A stretch of 64,000 nt of DNA from Trema orientale (GCA_002914845.1 JXTC01000202.1:86285-150284); one strand, 5' to 3'; shown: positions 25,346 to 37,816, counted from the stretch's first letter. Program-made: numbers and translations. The notes: generated by a model from the sequence alone, not told the origin.

Positions 25346-25602
25346 TTGGATATCAGTGTAGCTCTCTATCCTAAGACAGATAGCCAATCTGAAAGGACCA
25401 TTCAGATTTTTGAGAACATGCTATATTGTTGCATATTGGACTTTGGTGGGAACTAAGATGATCATCTTCCTTTAGTAAAATTAGCTTATAATAATAATTA
25501 CGAGACCGGTACAAGTGTGACTCCATATGAGATGCTATATGGGAGGCCGTGTAGATCGTGTATTAGGCCAAATCTGAAGAGCATGTTATTCTTGGACCTG
25601 AA

Positions 25603-25852
25603 TTGATTGAGAAGATTACTAAGAAGATCAAGGATATCCAAGAGAGACTCAAAGAGATTCAGAATCGCCAAAAGAATTATGCTGACCATAAGAGGTGTGA
25701 GGTAGAGTTCGATACTGGTGATTCCGTATTCTTGAAAGTGACTCCAAGGCATAGTACTACAAGGTTTAGAGTTAAGGGTAAGCTTGCTTCAAAGTATATT
25801 GGTCCCTTTGAGATCACTGAGAGAATCGGACTAGTGGCGTATCACTTGAATC
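25603..25852 (+). pseudogene. gypsy integrase C-terminal (GPF) part, interrupted
   Basis: The frame contains KVTPRHSTTRFRVKGKL, then YIGPFEITERIG and AYHLNL, the GPY/F module that follows the integrase core in chromoviruses. It stops where another element is inserted at 25853 and resumes after 26862 as LPAHLYHVHNVFHVSMLKK. Confidence 0.85.
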
Positions 25853-26862
25853 TGCTGGATATTCCGAAAAATAAATTTTTGAAAAATGATTTTACTGAAA
25901 AAGATTTTCGTAGTTTTGTAAACAAATCAAGAACGCAGCGGAATTGGTATTTTAAATTTTTTTTTGAAATTTTACAAAACAAAATAAACAGGATCGTTGA
26001 TCTAACATAAATCAATTCATGGATTTTGGTTTAGATAAAACTTGGAAGCGCTTCACAACCGTTGAGCCTTCCCGTCTATTCTCTGGAGCCCGTTGAATGA
26101 TCCGGTGTGTGGGCACCTTCTTGATTCCCAATGAGAGATGAGCGGACGATCCGGAANNNNNNNNNNNNNNNNNNNNNNNNNNNNNNNNNNNNNNNNNNNN
26201 NNNNNNNNNNNNNNNNNNNNNNNNNNNNNNNNNNNNNNNNNNNNNNNNNNNNNNNNNNNNNNNNNNNNNNNNNNNNNNNNNNNNNNNNNNNNNNNNNNNN
26301 NNNNNNNNNNNNNNNNNNNNNNNNNNNNNNNNNNNNNNNNNNNNNNNNNNNNNNNNNNNNNGGATTAAGATAATCTTGCAATAGTGCTAGATTAGTGAAA
26401 GATAGAATATTGAGTTACGGCACTTAACCTCAAATTCTATTTTCACTTGGTCCAGTTCAATGCACTTATAACTTTCTTATAATGCACTAGTGTTTCTATC
26501 CGAAGTCAGACACTTCGATGATTGGAGACTTCATCAATCCCGTTGAAATAGACAACACTACATTCTATGGCAAAATAAAGTATTCCTTCTTTATTTACAG
26601 AATGTGAACTTTTAATTTACACATAATGAAATAAAGAATTTAGTCTCCCACATGTGAACACTTCACACGATTAATTCTTTATTACTCATTATTAGTCATG
26701 GAAACTTTTAGATGTTTGCATAATAGAAAACATAAACATCACATGTATATAATTGGGACATAATATGGAATTTATTAACAACAAATAGATAACACTTAAA
26801 TCCAATAAACATTGTTTAAAATGCCAAACAAAGAAACTGCTTTCTAGGGCATATCCCCAACA
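25853..26862 (-). mobile_element. Nested insertion, probable solo LTR (copia-like, antisense)
   Basis: The insertion interrupts a coding phrase that is continuous once it is removed. Its ends are TG..CA (TGCTGGATATTCC at the left, GGGCATATCCCCAACA at the right), with a 5-bp target duplication GAATC / AAATC (25848-25852, 26863-26867, one mismatch). Read on the minus strand it starts TGTTGGGGATATGCCC, an LTR-like start. No coding domain is visible in the sequenced part. About 205 bases are N (26157-26361), so a gapped larger element is possible. Confidence 0.7.
26157..26361. other. Assembly gap (205 N)
   Basis: A run of N inside the nested insertion. True length and content are unknown; open frames reported across it are meaningless. 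Confidence 0.99.
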
Positions 26863-26867
26863 AAATC

Positions 26868-27168
26868 TACCTGCACATTTATATCACGTGCATAATGTGT
26901 TCCATGTGTCGATGTTGAAGAAGTACACACCGGACTATCTCATATTATTTAGTATGTGCATGTACCGATCCAAGAACATGTGTCCTATAAAGAGCAGTCT
27001 GTTTACTTGTTGGCTAGAGAGTTGAAGGTGCTCCATAACAGAGAGATTCCACTTGTCAAGATGCTTTGGGAACATCACAAGGAAGACGAGGCTACTTGGG
27101 AACTTGAGACGGAGATGTACGAGAAGTACCCTTATTTGTTTAACTTTCAGTTAGAATTTGTATTGTAA
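26868..27168 (+). pseudogene. gypsy integrase tail and chromodomain
   Basis: Resumes after the nested insertion: HVHNVFHVSMLKKYTPDYL, then a block with REIPLVKMLWEHHKEDEATWE and YPYLF, the chromodomain-like end of Tekay/Del integrases thought to guide insertion into heterochromatin. The last 70 codons (26956-27168) are open and end in a normal stop. Confidence 0.85.
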
Positions 27169-27190
27169 TGTGAACCTTGACTTGAAATGG

Positions 27191-27233
27191 AATTTCGGGA
27201 CGAAATCCCGAAATTCCTATAAGGAGGAGAGAA
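27191..27233 (+). promoter_or_regulatory. Hairpin and polypurine tract before the 3' LTR
   Basis: A perfect 10-bp inverted repeat with a 5-nt loop (AATTTCGGGA / TCCCGAAATT, 27191-27215) is followed by the purine tract AAGGAGGAGAGAA (27221-27233), which directly abuts the LTR start TGTAAAATC. Confidence 0.8.
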
Positions 27234-29429
27234 TGTAAAATCTCAGATTTTCAAAGGGTATTTTGGTCATTTTGATAATTTTCGGATTTAATAAGAGAAC
27301 GACTAAATTGAAAAAGTTTTAAGGAGCAGGGACTAAAATACAATTTCTAGAGGGACTAGATTGAAAAGATTTGAAAATTAGGGACCATTTTATAAATTTT
27401 TGGAAAAATTGCACAGTCCATGCAATTATCACATGGGCTTCCTAGTTATATATCCTTTCTCTCTCTTCCTCCCCCATTCTCGCTCTGTTCTCCCTCTCGT
27501 CGAAGCCGCTGAAGGAGCAAGCACCCAGGCACCATCCACCGATCATTGTTCAGCCACGAGGACCCCCGGTGAAGCTTCGCCGCACCACCAGCAACCTATT
27601 GCTCAGCTCCCACAGCCACCAGAGCTGCCAAACGCCAGTGAGGAGCTCGAGAAGCCGCAGATGTTTTAGGTCACCGGCGACTATTTCGGCCACCGTTTAA
27701 CCTTAAACTATGCTCGTTGGATTCGTATTATCGCAAGGATCGTCAAGGTAAGTATTTCCCGATCCCGTTTTGCCCGAATCAAAAGTTGCCATTTTTGAGT
27801 ATTTTGGGCTTAAGATTTGACTTTTTGATCGGCCACTGGATTGTATTTTTGATGTCATTTTTGTAGTGTACTCGGAAAATAGAGAAGTTTGATATATATA
27901 TATATATATTGACTATGTTTAGTGACCGGCACGAAAAATGAAATCACACCGCTAAGATGTGCCTCGTTTTGTGTGCTACCGGTCTGGTTTCGGTCCGGAC
28001 CCGAATTGAACGAATTATATTTCTAACCTAACTATTTTGGATGCTAGAATTCAGTGAAAAAGTCCGTTTATAGAATTGAAGCTCCGTTGAGAAGTTGGGT
28101 TTTCACAAGAGAGCGATCAAGGGCTTGGAATTAATTTTCGACCCTCTGAGCGATCGTCCAACGACACTTTGAGGATCCAATAACGTGGTATCACTATTCG
28201 AGTGAGATAGGGATTCAGTTACCTCTGTTTTATATCATTTTTTATTAAAACTTATTTTCTGCAATATATGATGATAAACGTGACTTTAGAACTATTTGAA
28301 TATCTGTGATGGAATTTGATTGTATGATATATTGTATTGCTCTGAAATTTTTCTGAGTGCAGGTTATTTTTGGGTATATAAAAAATAGGATCGTTATGTT
28401 GCCCATTTTTCTATAAAACCTTATATACTTATTTTATTGAAAATCCAGAGTATGATAGTTTTCACACTTCAGTTCTATAGTGCACGTGTCATAGGATCAT
28501 ACATGAGTACCGTCTTAGTATTGTGAGTTTACATTGTGGCGCTGTTTACCCCACCATTGGTGTAGAGTCCCTAAACCCACGCAGAATTTGTTTCTTCTGA
28601 TTACCTCCCCATTTGGCAGGCATAGGCAATTCGATTTTCCCTCCAAGTTTGGTAGGTGATACATGGGTATCCTTTCCGAGTACGTGCTTAGGTGTCAGAC
28701 AGGCTGTTAGGTACACTTAGTACTATCATCCTAAGTTTCCATAGATAAAAAGATGTGAGCTCATGAGTATGAGTTGATTTGTGTCATGTGCATTTGAATT
28801 GGATGGCTTTGCTTATACTGTTTTATTTATACATATACATATGGATTTCCGATTTTCGACTATTATATATGTATGTATTGAATTTAAACTAACCATGCAG
28901 GAACTTTCCATCACTAAAATATTTTCCATCGAGGTAACTGCTTTCCTACTGGGCATTTTATGCTCATCCCCTACCTTCCTTCCTCAAATGGTGTTCAGTG
29001 TGATCTTGATGATCAAGAGGATTAAGAAGCCATCTTGACTGTAGTTCACTATCTTGGTAATGCTAGAAGCTTGGCATTGTTGTGATGTTTTGGATTGTTT
29101 AGATTTTGACTTAACATTGAACCAGGATTATTACTTTCAATTGTGCCTGTGGACTTATGTATGTCACTCTGATATTTGACATTTGTTGTGGATGATGATG
29201 ATGATGCTTGGACTTAAATTTGATTTACGTTTTTTGATTTTATTCGATCTATGTTTAATGGTGTATACAAACTGTGAGAGAGGTTCACGGGATGAAATTC
29301 CATATATTTTATTTAAATGAATTGTTTTATAAAACTGAAACTTTTAAGATCTTTTTAAAATAAATCAAGGAATTTTCCATCTTAGTGAAATTCTCCTTCT
29401 ATCACTGGCCCAGGTTTTAGGTCGTGACA
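27234..29429 (+). repeat. 3' LTR of the gypsy element (complete, 2,196 bp)
   Basis: It begins TGTAAAATCTC after the purine tract and ends GTCGTGACA, giving TG..CA ends. From 27590 it parallels the 5' LTR. A 67-codon Pro/Ser-rich open stretch near 27469-27669 is a GC-rich LTR segment, not a gene. Confidence 0.88.
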
Positions 29430-30522
29430 TAAGCCGCCACAAATTCTCAAAATCCTGTTTGTCTTTTTGCCTTTTCTCCTCCTCTCATACAGTTTCATTA
29501 CTATTCATTTAGAGTACTTCATCGAAGACATCACTAACTACCTTTTGTGGAAGAGATTTGGTAGATTCCACACTTGTACCACCCCCATTAATTGGTGAAA
29601 ACTCCATCTATAATCTTTTTCAAGGTTGTACAGACTACACTTATATTAAATCTAGGTTTTGGCTTCCTTCGAGAAAAAATCACTCGAGAGCGCGTGGCGC
29701 GCATTGGTTCACGGATTAAAATCCACACCAACAGAGGATATATAGTATTTCTTTTTCTTATATGTTCATGTGTTGACTTACCTACTTTAAATACTTTTGA
29801 AGGGCCAAGCTTGATAATGAAAATTGAGATTATATAATGAACAAAACCCATAATATCTTGTTTTATTCATTCTCCTTGCTACATTCCAAAACCTTAATTT
29901 CCAGTTACTATTAAAGGGAAAAAAAATCATTTCAAAAAAAAAAAAAAAAAGCAACAACTTAATTCATAGTGTTCCTTCTCAATATTCTCATTCATTTAAT
30001 TTGAATCAGTAACCGCGTGCCTTGAGTAGGCTATCCAGACAATTTAAATAGCTCATCTTTTTTTTTTTCTTACCCTGCTACTTTTGTTAATTAAATAATG
30101 TAACATACATACCAAGATTTTATTTCCATTTGAAGACGTTATCAACTACCTAATACAGATGAGCTATTAATTTGACTTCTGATTGTTTTGTTTTGAATTC
30201 AGAAATAAGCGTGACATATTTGTCCGAAGAAAATGGCTACATAAATTGGTTCCCCAACTTGAAAATATATAAATCGGTATTCAGTAGGAGTTTTTACACA
30301 AATGTCGAATTATAGTTATCAATTCAAGTATAACTAATAAATTAATTACACTTCATTAAAATTTTAAAAACTATATAATCAATTTATTTAACATTATCAT
30401 GTGTGTATAAAAAAATTTAATATAGTACGTTATCTATTCATTTATTGGACGTATTGAATATAATTTGGACTACTAAAAGTAAAGAGAGAATTTGAATCCA
30501 CGCATCACAACATATGTAAACG
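29430..30522. other. Intergenic DNA right of the gypsy element
   Basis: AT-rich with A and T runs (29924-29950, 30057-30069). Short open frames on both strands at 29588-29851 overlap each other and show no known motif. Nothing is supported. Confidence 0.6.
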
Positions 30523-31289
30523 TTAGAAGAGTTTAAGGCAAGTTTGACCGGTCTAAAAAGTCAATCCGTAAATCAAATCATAGATGCGGTTTGACCAATC
30601 TATAAAATTTTACAGTTTATATTGGTCGATTCAAACTAGCTAGACTGCACTTATATTTTGCGGTACAGTTTAAGCGGTTTCCGCGGTTTGAGTAACACAA
30701 ATATAAACTAAATATATTCTAAATAATAATACATAAAAAAACAATCTTAACATAGTCCAAACAATATTTAAACCAAAAATAACATACTTAAAGCTTATAA
30801 TCAAATCGAAAGTTCTAATCATTTTAAATTTAAGTTAAATTTAAATCGAAATGTAGGAGCAATTTAAAGTCTTAAATATCTTAAACAAATTACAACACAA
30901 CCATAAATCTTAAGTAAGATAGCTTAATAAACAGTAATACATGCCACAATAATAATAAAAACTTCAAACTTCAACTTAAACTTCAAGTTGCGAAAACAAA
31001 CTTATATTAAACATATTAAAAAAATACATATCATAATTACATATTGCAATAAAAGCTACAATTTAAGTATACATTATAATATACATATATATAAAAAAAT
31101 ATTTATAAAACTAATTTATCTGGGCGATTTGATTTGAAATCAAGTATAATTTTTTCAATTCGCAAACCAAATTAAACCGTTTAGTTTGCTATTTTTCCAA
31201 TTCATCACCTGCCATAAATATGCTACAACCACACGGATCAGTCTGAATTGGCCGATTTCTGTAATTTGGCAGTTATTTTGTACACCCTA
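30523..31289. mobile_element. Possible non-autonomous hAT remnant
   Basis: An 8-bp direct duplication, TGTAAACG, lies at 30515-30522 and 31290-31297. The right end reads inward TAGGGTGTACAAAA, resembling hAT termini. The interior has GCGGTTTGA- and AAACCG-type words. The left terminus matches the right one poorly, so this is tentative. Confidence 0.35.
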
Positions 31290-31942
31290 TGTAAACGCAT
31301 CACATGCATGTACAACAAATTAATAGTATTACTCTCTAAATATGACACTCTTTCTGGAAGATAATATCGCCCATTTCGTATATATGCTGACTGTGTAGGG
31401 TATAATTTATACTCATGAATTTGCATGAACGTAACATCACGTTTTCTTGATGAAAACCGTTATTTACAATATGATGTATGCGATCGATTCACTTTACAAC
31501 TTTACGTGTGCACGCTTATGAGAGGCACTTAATTAACCTAATAAGTCTAGTTTAATAATAAAAGATTTGGTCATGTAGTAAAAAAGAGAATAAACTTTCA
31601 TCACTCTCTTCAAGAATATTTATTTATATTTATCGAATCTTAGACTAATAGTTGCAAAAAAAGATACTTGTTAATCATTTTTTATTGTTCACCATCTGAG
31701 TATAAATGACAATTTTATGACATCATAATCAATTACCTTGTAATTTTTTTGGGTATAGGAACAAAAGTTACTTGTCTTATGTGACTAAAAAGTGATAACT
31801 AAGTAAATGATTAATGGTGCTTTTTAAACTCATAGTTACTTTTGAGTAAAGACGAGAAGGGAAAAAAAAAAAAAAAATCCGCGTCACGCTTCATGGTCGT
31901 GCATTGCAGCATATATAGATATATAGATATATATATATATAA
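31290..31942. other. Intergenic DNA
   Basis: AT-rich, ending in a TA-rich tract (31911-31941) that serves as target of MITE copy D. No gene is seen. Confidence 0.6.
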
Positions 31943-32183
31943 GTTGCCAATCCAATAGTAGGTATTTTTTTTTTTTTTTACTTATGTATAAGTTTTTTTT
32001 TTTAATCATTGGATCATCATCTAATGATGATCCAACAGTTATCATGATGTATATGAAAAAACGTGCATTATTGATGCTATTTCTTTCTATTACTTTTTAA
32101 TATAAAAAAATATGCAAAAAAAAAATTTTTATTAACCAAATTGATACCTTTGTATAAAAAAATAAAAAAAAAACCTACCGGAT
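31943..32183 (-). mobile_element. MITE, copy D (reverse orientation)
   Basis: Starts GTTGCCAATCCAATAG and ends CCTACCGGAT within TA-rich flanks, the reverse of copies A-C. The central inverted pair TTGGATCATCATC / GATGATCCAA is retained. Confidence 0.75.
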
Positions 32184-35100
32184 ATATACTAAAAACAGAA
32201 AGAACCAATATATAAAACTACCGACTTTTATTGACTCAGAATGGTAGTTGTGAGTTGTGACCTTTGGTTCAGTTAGAGATGCAACGAGTAGTTCCCTCAC
32301 TTGTCCACAACTGGTCAGCAATTTTTATCATCATTAACGGCAAAAGCAAAAGAGATCAAAATGTAAAAGTTACCTTGGTAGCTTTTCACTATTCACTTTT
32401 CAGAATTTTAAGGACTAAAGAGGAAAAAAGAAAAAAAGAGAAGGGTGAAAAAGAAAATATCAGAATGGGAAAAGATAAAAGGAGCAAAGAGACAAATCAA
32501 TCAATTTAGTGAATAAAACAGATGCACGTGGACAGACCTACCACACGTGCACTCAATCATCATTCTCTGGTAGGATAAAGACGTCAAGAACTAAACAACA
32601 AATAAGCAGACATCTTCAATCTTTATCTGTCAAACTGTGAAAGTGTGAAGGGGTCCTTAATTCATTTTTTTGCAGTGCAGGACAATTTTGTGCAGTTGTT
32701 GCAGTTTGCCTAGCTAAATTATTTAATCATCTTTTTTCTTTCTTTTTTTTTTTCCTCTTTGTTTTTAGTTTTTGCACATTGTTCATTGCTTAATTATTTT
32801 GTTTTGCTTTTCTAGAGTTTGGGAACTGAGATTGCGAGTCTCAAGAAGGGTCTCATTGAATGCATCACCGTTTTAAGTCATGGCAATAAGTTATTCCCAA
32901 GGTGGCCTTTTATATTATATATATATTTAAATTCTTATTTTTATTTACTTATGTTTTTCGGTGCTTTGACAATTTTCTGGTGTTTTGACCTTGACTCTCG
33001 ATGGTAAAAATTTTTAGGATGTTCAATACAATTGTTAAACTATGGAAATTCACCAATCGAAATCAAACTAGACTGCTTGATTTTGTTAGGGAGTTTGTTT
33101 GTTTGATTGATTTGAAAAACAAATTTTGTAAATTTATTTGGTTAATGATTTTAAAGTGTAAAACCAACAAAACCAACTGTCAAATCACTTGATTTATAAA
33201 AACTCATTTATGTATTTTGTTGTATTTTAACTTATTTGTTTTGCTTTTAAGTTTCGAAAACAAGTTTTTTCTTGTTTGTTTTTTTAACTTTAAAGTTTGT
33301 TGGTTTTTTTTTTTTTTTGTTCGAATGTGGATAATGAAATTTGACTTTTGATTATAAATATTGACATTTTTACAAAGTAAAGTAAATGATCAATTATCAC
33401 TTCAAATTAAATGATAACTATATATTGGAACTCTTTTTTTTGTTAAAAACTATATATTGCAACGATCCAAAATTACTGGGCATATAAGTCCAAACTGACG
33501 AAACCGCCTAAATGTGGTTTGATTTCCTTAAAAATAGTTTCATATCAAGTGAATAAGGTTTTACATATATGGAATTTAGTTAGTTGTTTTGGCTTTCAAA
33601 CTTACCAAACTTATCGGAAATACCTTATACATTCTTATATATATATCTCTCTCTCTCTCGAATTTCACTGGTTTTCTATGATTTGTGATAGAATTAAAGT
33701 GTCATTAGTTGGACAAAAATAATTAAAGTGACACCCGTGTGTCTTAAAGGGATGAAAAAATCAATAAAAATTTCATATTGTAATTATTTAGATTTTAATA
33801 ATTTTTTTAATAATTAAGTTCATCAAAAGGAAAATTTTAGTTAAATTTAGCTAAAGGGAGTGTTCATGTATGGTTTTTTTTTTTTTCTTTTGGAAAAAAA
33901 AAAATGAAAAGGTGTCAAATATAAACATTTTTGGTCCAACTGTGGCACTGGAATTTTGACATAAAATAGAGAGTATGTAGTTAGTTTCTATTTTGTGTCT
34001 AGCTATCTTCAGCAAAATAAATAAATAAATAAATAAATAAAAAGTTTGACATAGCTGTGGCCTATGAGTATATTATATCGAGATAATCGATACTAGATGT
34101 CACAACACAACGAAGTGTTACAAATGTACTCTATACAAAATAGTTCAAAATTTAACACTTGTTCTTGCTTAAAATATAAGACAAAGTTATATAACAGTAA
34201 CATTTATATGTTTAAAATCCGTCAAATTGCACCTCAAACATTTATCTTATATTGAATACTTGGTGTAAATATTGGTACTCTATGTGACACATCATATATT
34301 CTTTTGTCGAGCTCAAGATTAATATCTATCTGAAAAAAAGGAAAAAAATATATACATGAATGAATTTGATATCCTTGTTGCCAAAAGGAATGCTAGTGCA
34401 TATCTTGGTGTGGTGGGGGGATCAATAATTTAGAGGAAATAATGTTTAGGATACCCATTTCTGGCAGGAAAAAAAGCAGAAAAAAACAAAATAGAGGCCC
34501 TCGTGCAACTGGAGGCTTCAATATACATCACAACTTTATTCTTATTTTCCTTAATTTATTAATATTTTTTTGGTTATTTATTGTCAATATTAGTGAAGCA
34601 AATTAAAGCAAAGGGCATGAGCTGCATGTGTGCGTGTGGGTAGACATTCCTTCTCTCTTTCTGCCCCCACCTAAGGCATGGCCCTCTTTCTCTCTCCACA
34701 CTTATTAATATACAATTTAATTAAGTTTACCTCTGATAATTTCACATATATCCTTTTCTTTTCCCTTGTTTTTTGTACCCTATCTCTCTTTTTTATTTTA
34801 TTTCGTTTAGCTCGTACAAGTCAAATGCCATATGTCAAACTCCCAAGCAGAAAAAAAAAAAAAAAAAAAAGTCAAATGATATCAAACTGTGTCGGCAAAA
34901 TTTCTCACAAAAATCAATCATTTGAGTTTAAAGAAAATTAAATTTCTGGAGATAAAACTTATAAATTAAAGGTTGCCTTTACTGCCATTTGTCACTTGCG
35001 ATACCGTGTCCACATGTCTAAATATATGCAAGATATATATCCAAAGAAAATTCGAAGAAGTTTCGAGCAAGCATATAATAATGCCGTCCCTCATAATTTA

Positions 35101-36527
35101 TCACTTGCCCTTGTAAAGTTCATATCTAAACATGATAAATATATAAGTACAGGAATTTGAGCAAGCAAATTCTTTTTAGGGTTTGGGAGATTCATCGTAT
35201 TAAGCTTTGTCTTCTTTACACTTTTTTAGCTTCACTAGCTACATTAATTGCTAAAGTGACTCGAGTGTACGACCCCTTTAAGTTCATATTGCCGTATAGA
35301 TAATAAAACCATCATGGCTTCTCAACCGTTGGATAAAGTGAATCTCACGTGGCCTGACTTACAACTAATATTTAGGCTAACAAAACTGTAGGTATGAACG
35401 AGCTGCCTTTGTCGTGTCAGTTAAAAAGGAAATCTTGCACGCCTTTCATTTGTGTTTTGGGGTTCATAGTTTGAAGCAAACAGTTTAAAACGCATTAAAA
35501 AGACATATCTACCATTTCCCATATATTCCTTTGCCTTGTTTGGCTTAGGTACGTTTATTACATCTCTTGCCATATACCTTGCTTGAACAATGATCTATCA
35601 TCTATATGTATATGATCTTATAATTTTCGGAAAAGATGTTACACCAATTAAATATTATTCCAAAAAATAAAAGTATAGTTTATAATAATTAGCAGATTAT
35701 TATTTTTGTGACATGCATCTTTTGTGTCAAATCCTTTTCCAAGGATCTCCCTATGGATCCACGCTTCTGTTCAAGTCCCTATCCAATCCAACTTTTGTGC
35801 CACTCGAAGACAAAGCCATCAATTTCTTAGCAAAGTCAAAAAAACAAAACGAGGGAAGTAGAAAATAAGATATGTAGATAAACAAAAAGGTAGAGATAAA
35901 ATTACAAGGCCAATATTCCAATATCTCATTTTACAATCATATAACATGCTTGATTAGACCCATCATCATGTACGCCATACTGTACGGAGCCGCCCACGCC
36001 TAGATGAATGGTGTAGTGTACGCCATGACGAAAAACCCTAGTATGCCACACACTTCAACACTTTAGCACCTCGATAGAGCCCTTTTTTGTACTCTTCTCT
36101 CTAATTTATGGACAAATAAGAAATGTTCAATATTGATAATGATATCACTATGAAAGACATGTTCATGAGAAAGCTACATAATATTACATGACATACATGA
36201 TCTATTGATTATAATTACTTCTTTACGGCCAATATTTACATTATAACAAATTAAATATCACATGAGCATGTTACACTCATTTATATGATCAACTCTGATT
36301 TTCACCACCCCAAAGCTTACCTTGTTTTCTAAGATTTTCACCCCAAGACAGGAGATGGCAAAGACGATGTTCATCATTGATGCACTGGACCTTACGTCTT
36401 GAACAGACTACAGAGAGATGTGTACTTCCTACCCTATAATGTCATAATTCTATGCTTTAGTGGCAAAAGACAATCTTCTGCACGCAAATCAATGCAGTTC
36501 CTATTCTTCACTTTGATCCCTGGGAGA
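32184..36527. other. Gene-free DNA, about 4.3 kb
   Basis: Contains two CACGTG G-box sites (32525-32530, 32544-32549), a CT repeat near 33648-33659, an ATAA/AAAT microsatellite at about 34015-34043 and an A run at 34852-34870. A slightly GC-richer patch at about 32815-32905 could be part of an exon or untranslated RNA, but no family is recognised. No other supported gene. Confidence 0.55.
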
Positions 36528-37119
36528 ACATTAATGACTAACATTGACATATAATTCAAAGGAAAAGTGTACTTACTTTCACGGGCAATTACTCGCGAGG
36601 ATAAAGTGAGAATTGTGTATTAAGTTAGGAGTTTAATTATCCTATTCAATTTTCAAAGTGTGCGAGTTATTATTATTTTTTTTATAATAAATAAGGATTA
36701 TTAGTTAAGCCTACTTCACGAGCAAATTAGGGTAAAGTCTATTTGATCTACCAAAAAAAAGAATTAAATCCATAATATTATGTGCATCTTTGGACTAGCT
36801 ATCAGATCCATCCTCAACTCAAACCATTCTTCCAATTTTAATGTCTCAGTTCGTTTTCAACCTATAAATTAATGAGTATCATAAAAAATTGATATGAAAC
36901 TAGTTAATTGTTTTAGCTTTGTTATTCTCATTTAAATATTTATTATAAAATCATTACAAAAAAAAGGAGATTTAACGGTATGAATTTAACAGCGGTTCAA
37001 AGAAAACTGCTGTTAAAGTGAACTGGACATCTTTTTTCGGCGGTTCCGGTTCAACTGCCAAGAAATTCAACTACCGAGAAAGGCTTATTTTTTTAAAATT
37101 ATTTTCTCGGCAGTTGGAC
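36528..37119. repeat. First copy of a 592-bp direct duplication (likely assembly overlap)
   Basis: The sequence 36528-37119 is repeated at 37121-37712 with the same length and about 3% scattered substitutions. A single N at 37120 joins them. It includes a partial CACTA 5' end beginning at 36952 that breaks off inside a hairpin arm (CGGCAGTTGGAC). Best read as two contigs or haplotypes that overlap but were not merged. Confidence 0.8.
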
Positions 37120-37120
37120 N

Positions 37121-37712
37121 ACATTAATGACTAACATTGACATATAATTCAAAGGAAAAGTGTACTTACTTTCACGGGCAATTACTCGCGAGGATAAAGT
37201 GAGAATTGTGTATTAGGTTAGGAGTTTAATTATCAGATTCAATTTTCAAAGTGTGCGAGTTATTATTATTTTTTTTATAATAAATAGGGATTATTAGTTA
37301 AGCCTACTTCACGAGTAAATTAGGATAAAGTCTATTTGATCTATCAAAAAAAAGAATTAAATCCATAATATTATGTGCATCTTTGGACTAGCTATCAGAT
37401 CCATCCTCAACTCAAACCATTCTTCTAATTTTAATGTCTCAGTTCGTTTTCAACCTATAAATTAATGAGTATCATAAAAAATTGATATGAAACTAGTTAA
37501 TTGTTTTAGCCTTGTTATTCTCATTTAAATATTTATTATAAAATCATTACAAAAAAAGGGAGATTTAACGGTATGTATTTAACAGCGGTTCAAAGAAAAC
37601 TGCTGTTAAAGTGAATTGGACATCCTTTTTCGACGGTTCCGGTTCAACCGCCAAGAAATTCAACTGCCGAGAAAGGCTTATTTTTTTAAAATTATTTTCT
37701 CGGCAGTTGGAC
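37121..37712. repeat. Second copy of the 592-bp duplication
   Basis: Partner of 36528-37119. This copy continues into the rest of the CACTA element, so it is probably the one to keep. Confidence 0.8.
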
Positions 37713-37733
37713 CGGAACCATCGAGAATGTAAA
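37628..37733. repeat. Large nested hairpin in the CACTA 5' subterminal region
   Basis: Outer arms TCGACGGTTCCGGTTCAA and TTGGACCGGAACCATCGA pair with two mismatches. The inner arms CAACTGCCGAGAAA and TTTCTCGGCAGTTG pair perfectly. The fold spans about 105 bp. Confidence 0.75.
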
Positions 37734-37786
37734 AAATAGAATTTTAATGGCGGTTCCATTAGAATTACTGTTATATACATTTAAAA

Positions 37787-37816
37787 GAGGGCCGAGATCA
37801 AATGATCTCGGCCCTC
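37787..37816. repeat. Perfect 14-bp palindrome
   Basis: GAGGGCCGAGATCA and its exact complement TGATCTCGGCCCTC are separated only by AA. It is GC-rich against an AT-rich background, within the CACTA 5' region. Confidence 0.9.

Larger units (their letters stand above)
19584..29429 (+). mobile_element. Decayed Ty3/gypsy chromodomain (Tekay/Del-like) retrotransposon
   Basis: Order: truncated 5' LTR, tRNA-iMet primer site, gag with zinc knuckle, protease, reverse transcriptase, RNase H, integrase, chromodomain, polypurine tract, 3' LTR. Gag-before-pol with integrase last, a chromodomain tail and a TGGTATCAGAGC primer site match plant chromoviruses of the Tekay/Del type. Every domain is cut by stops or frameshifts, so it is not autonomous. 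The two LTRs differ at roughly one base in ten in a 140-bp stretch compared by eye (20885-21025 against 28900-29040), so the insertion is old. A second element is nested at 25853-26862. The 5' boundary is truncated, so no target duplication can be tested. Confidence 0.9.

Noticed and set aside
26076-26381. Open frames of mostly unknown residues
   Set aside because: They run through the N gap.
29588-29851. Overlapping open frames on both strands
   Set aside because: No motif, no splice support and AT-rich composition; typical chance frames.
36952-37119. A second, truncated CACTA element next to the main one
   Set aside because: It is part of the 592-bp duplication joined by a single N, so an assembly artefact is more likely than a separate insertion.
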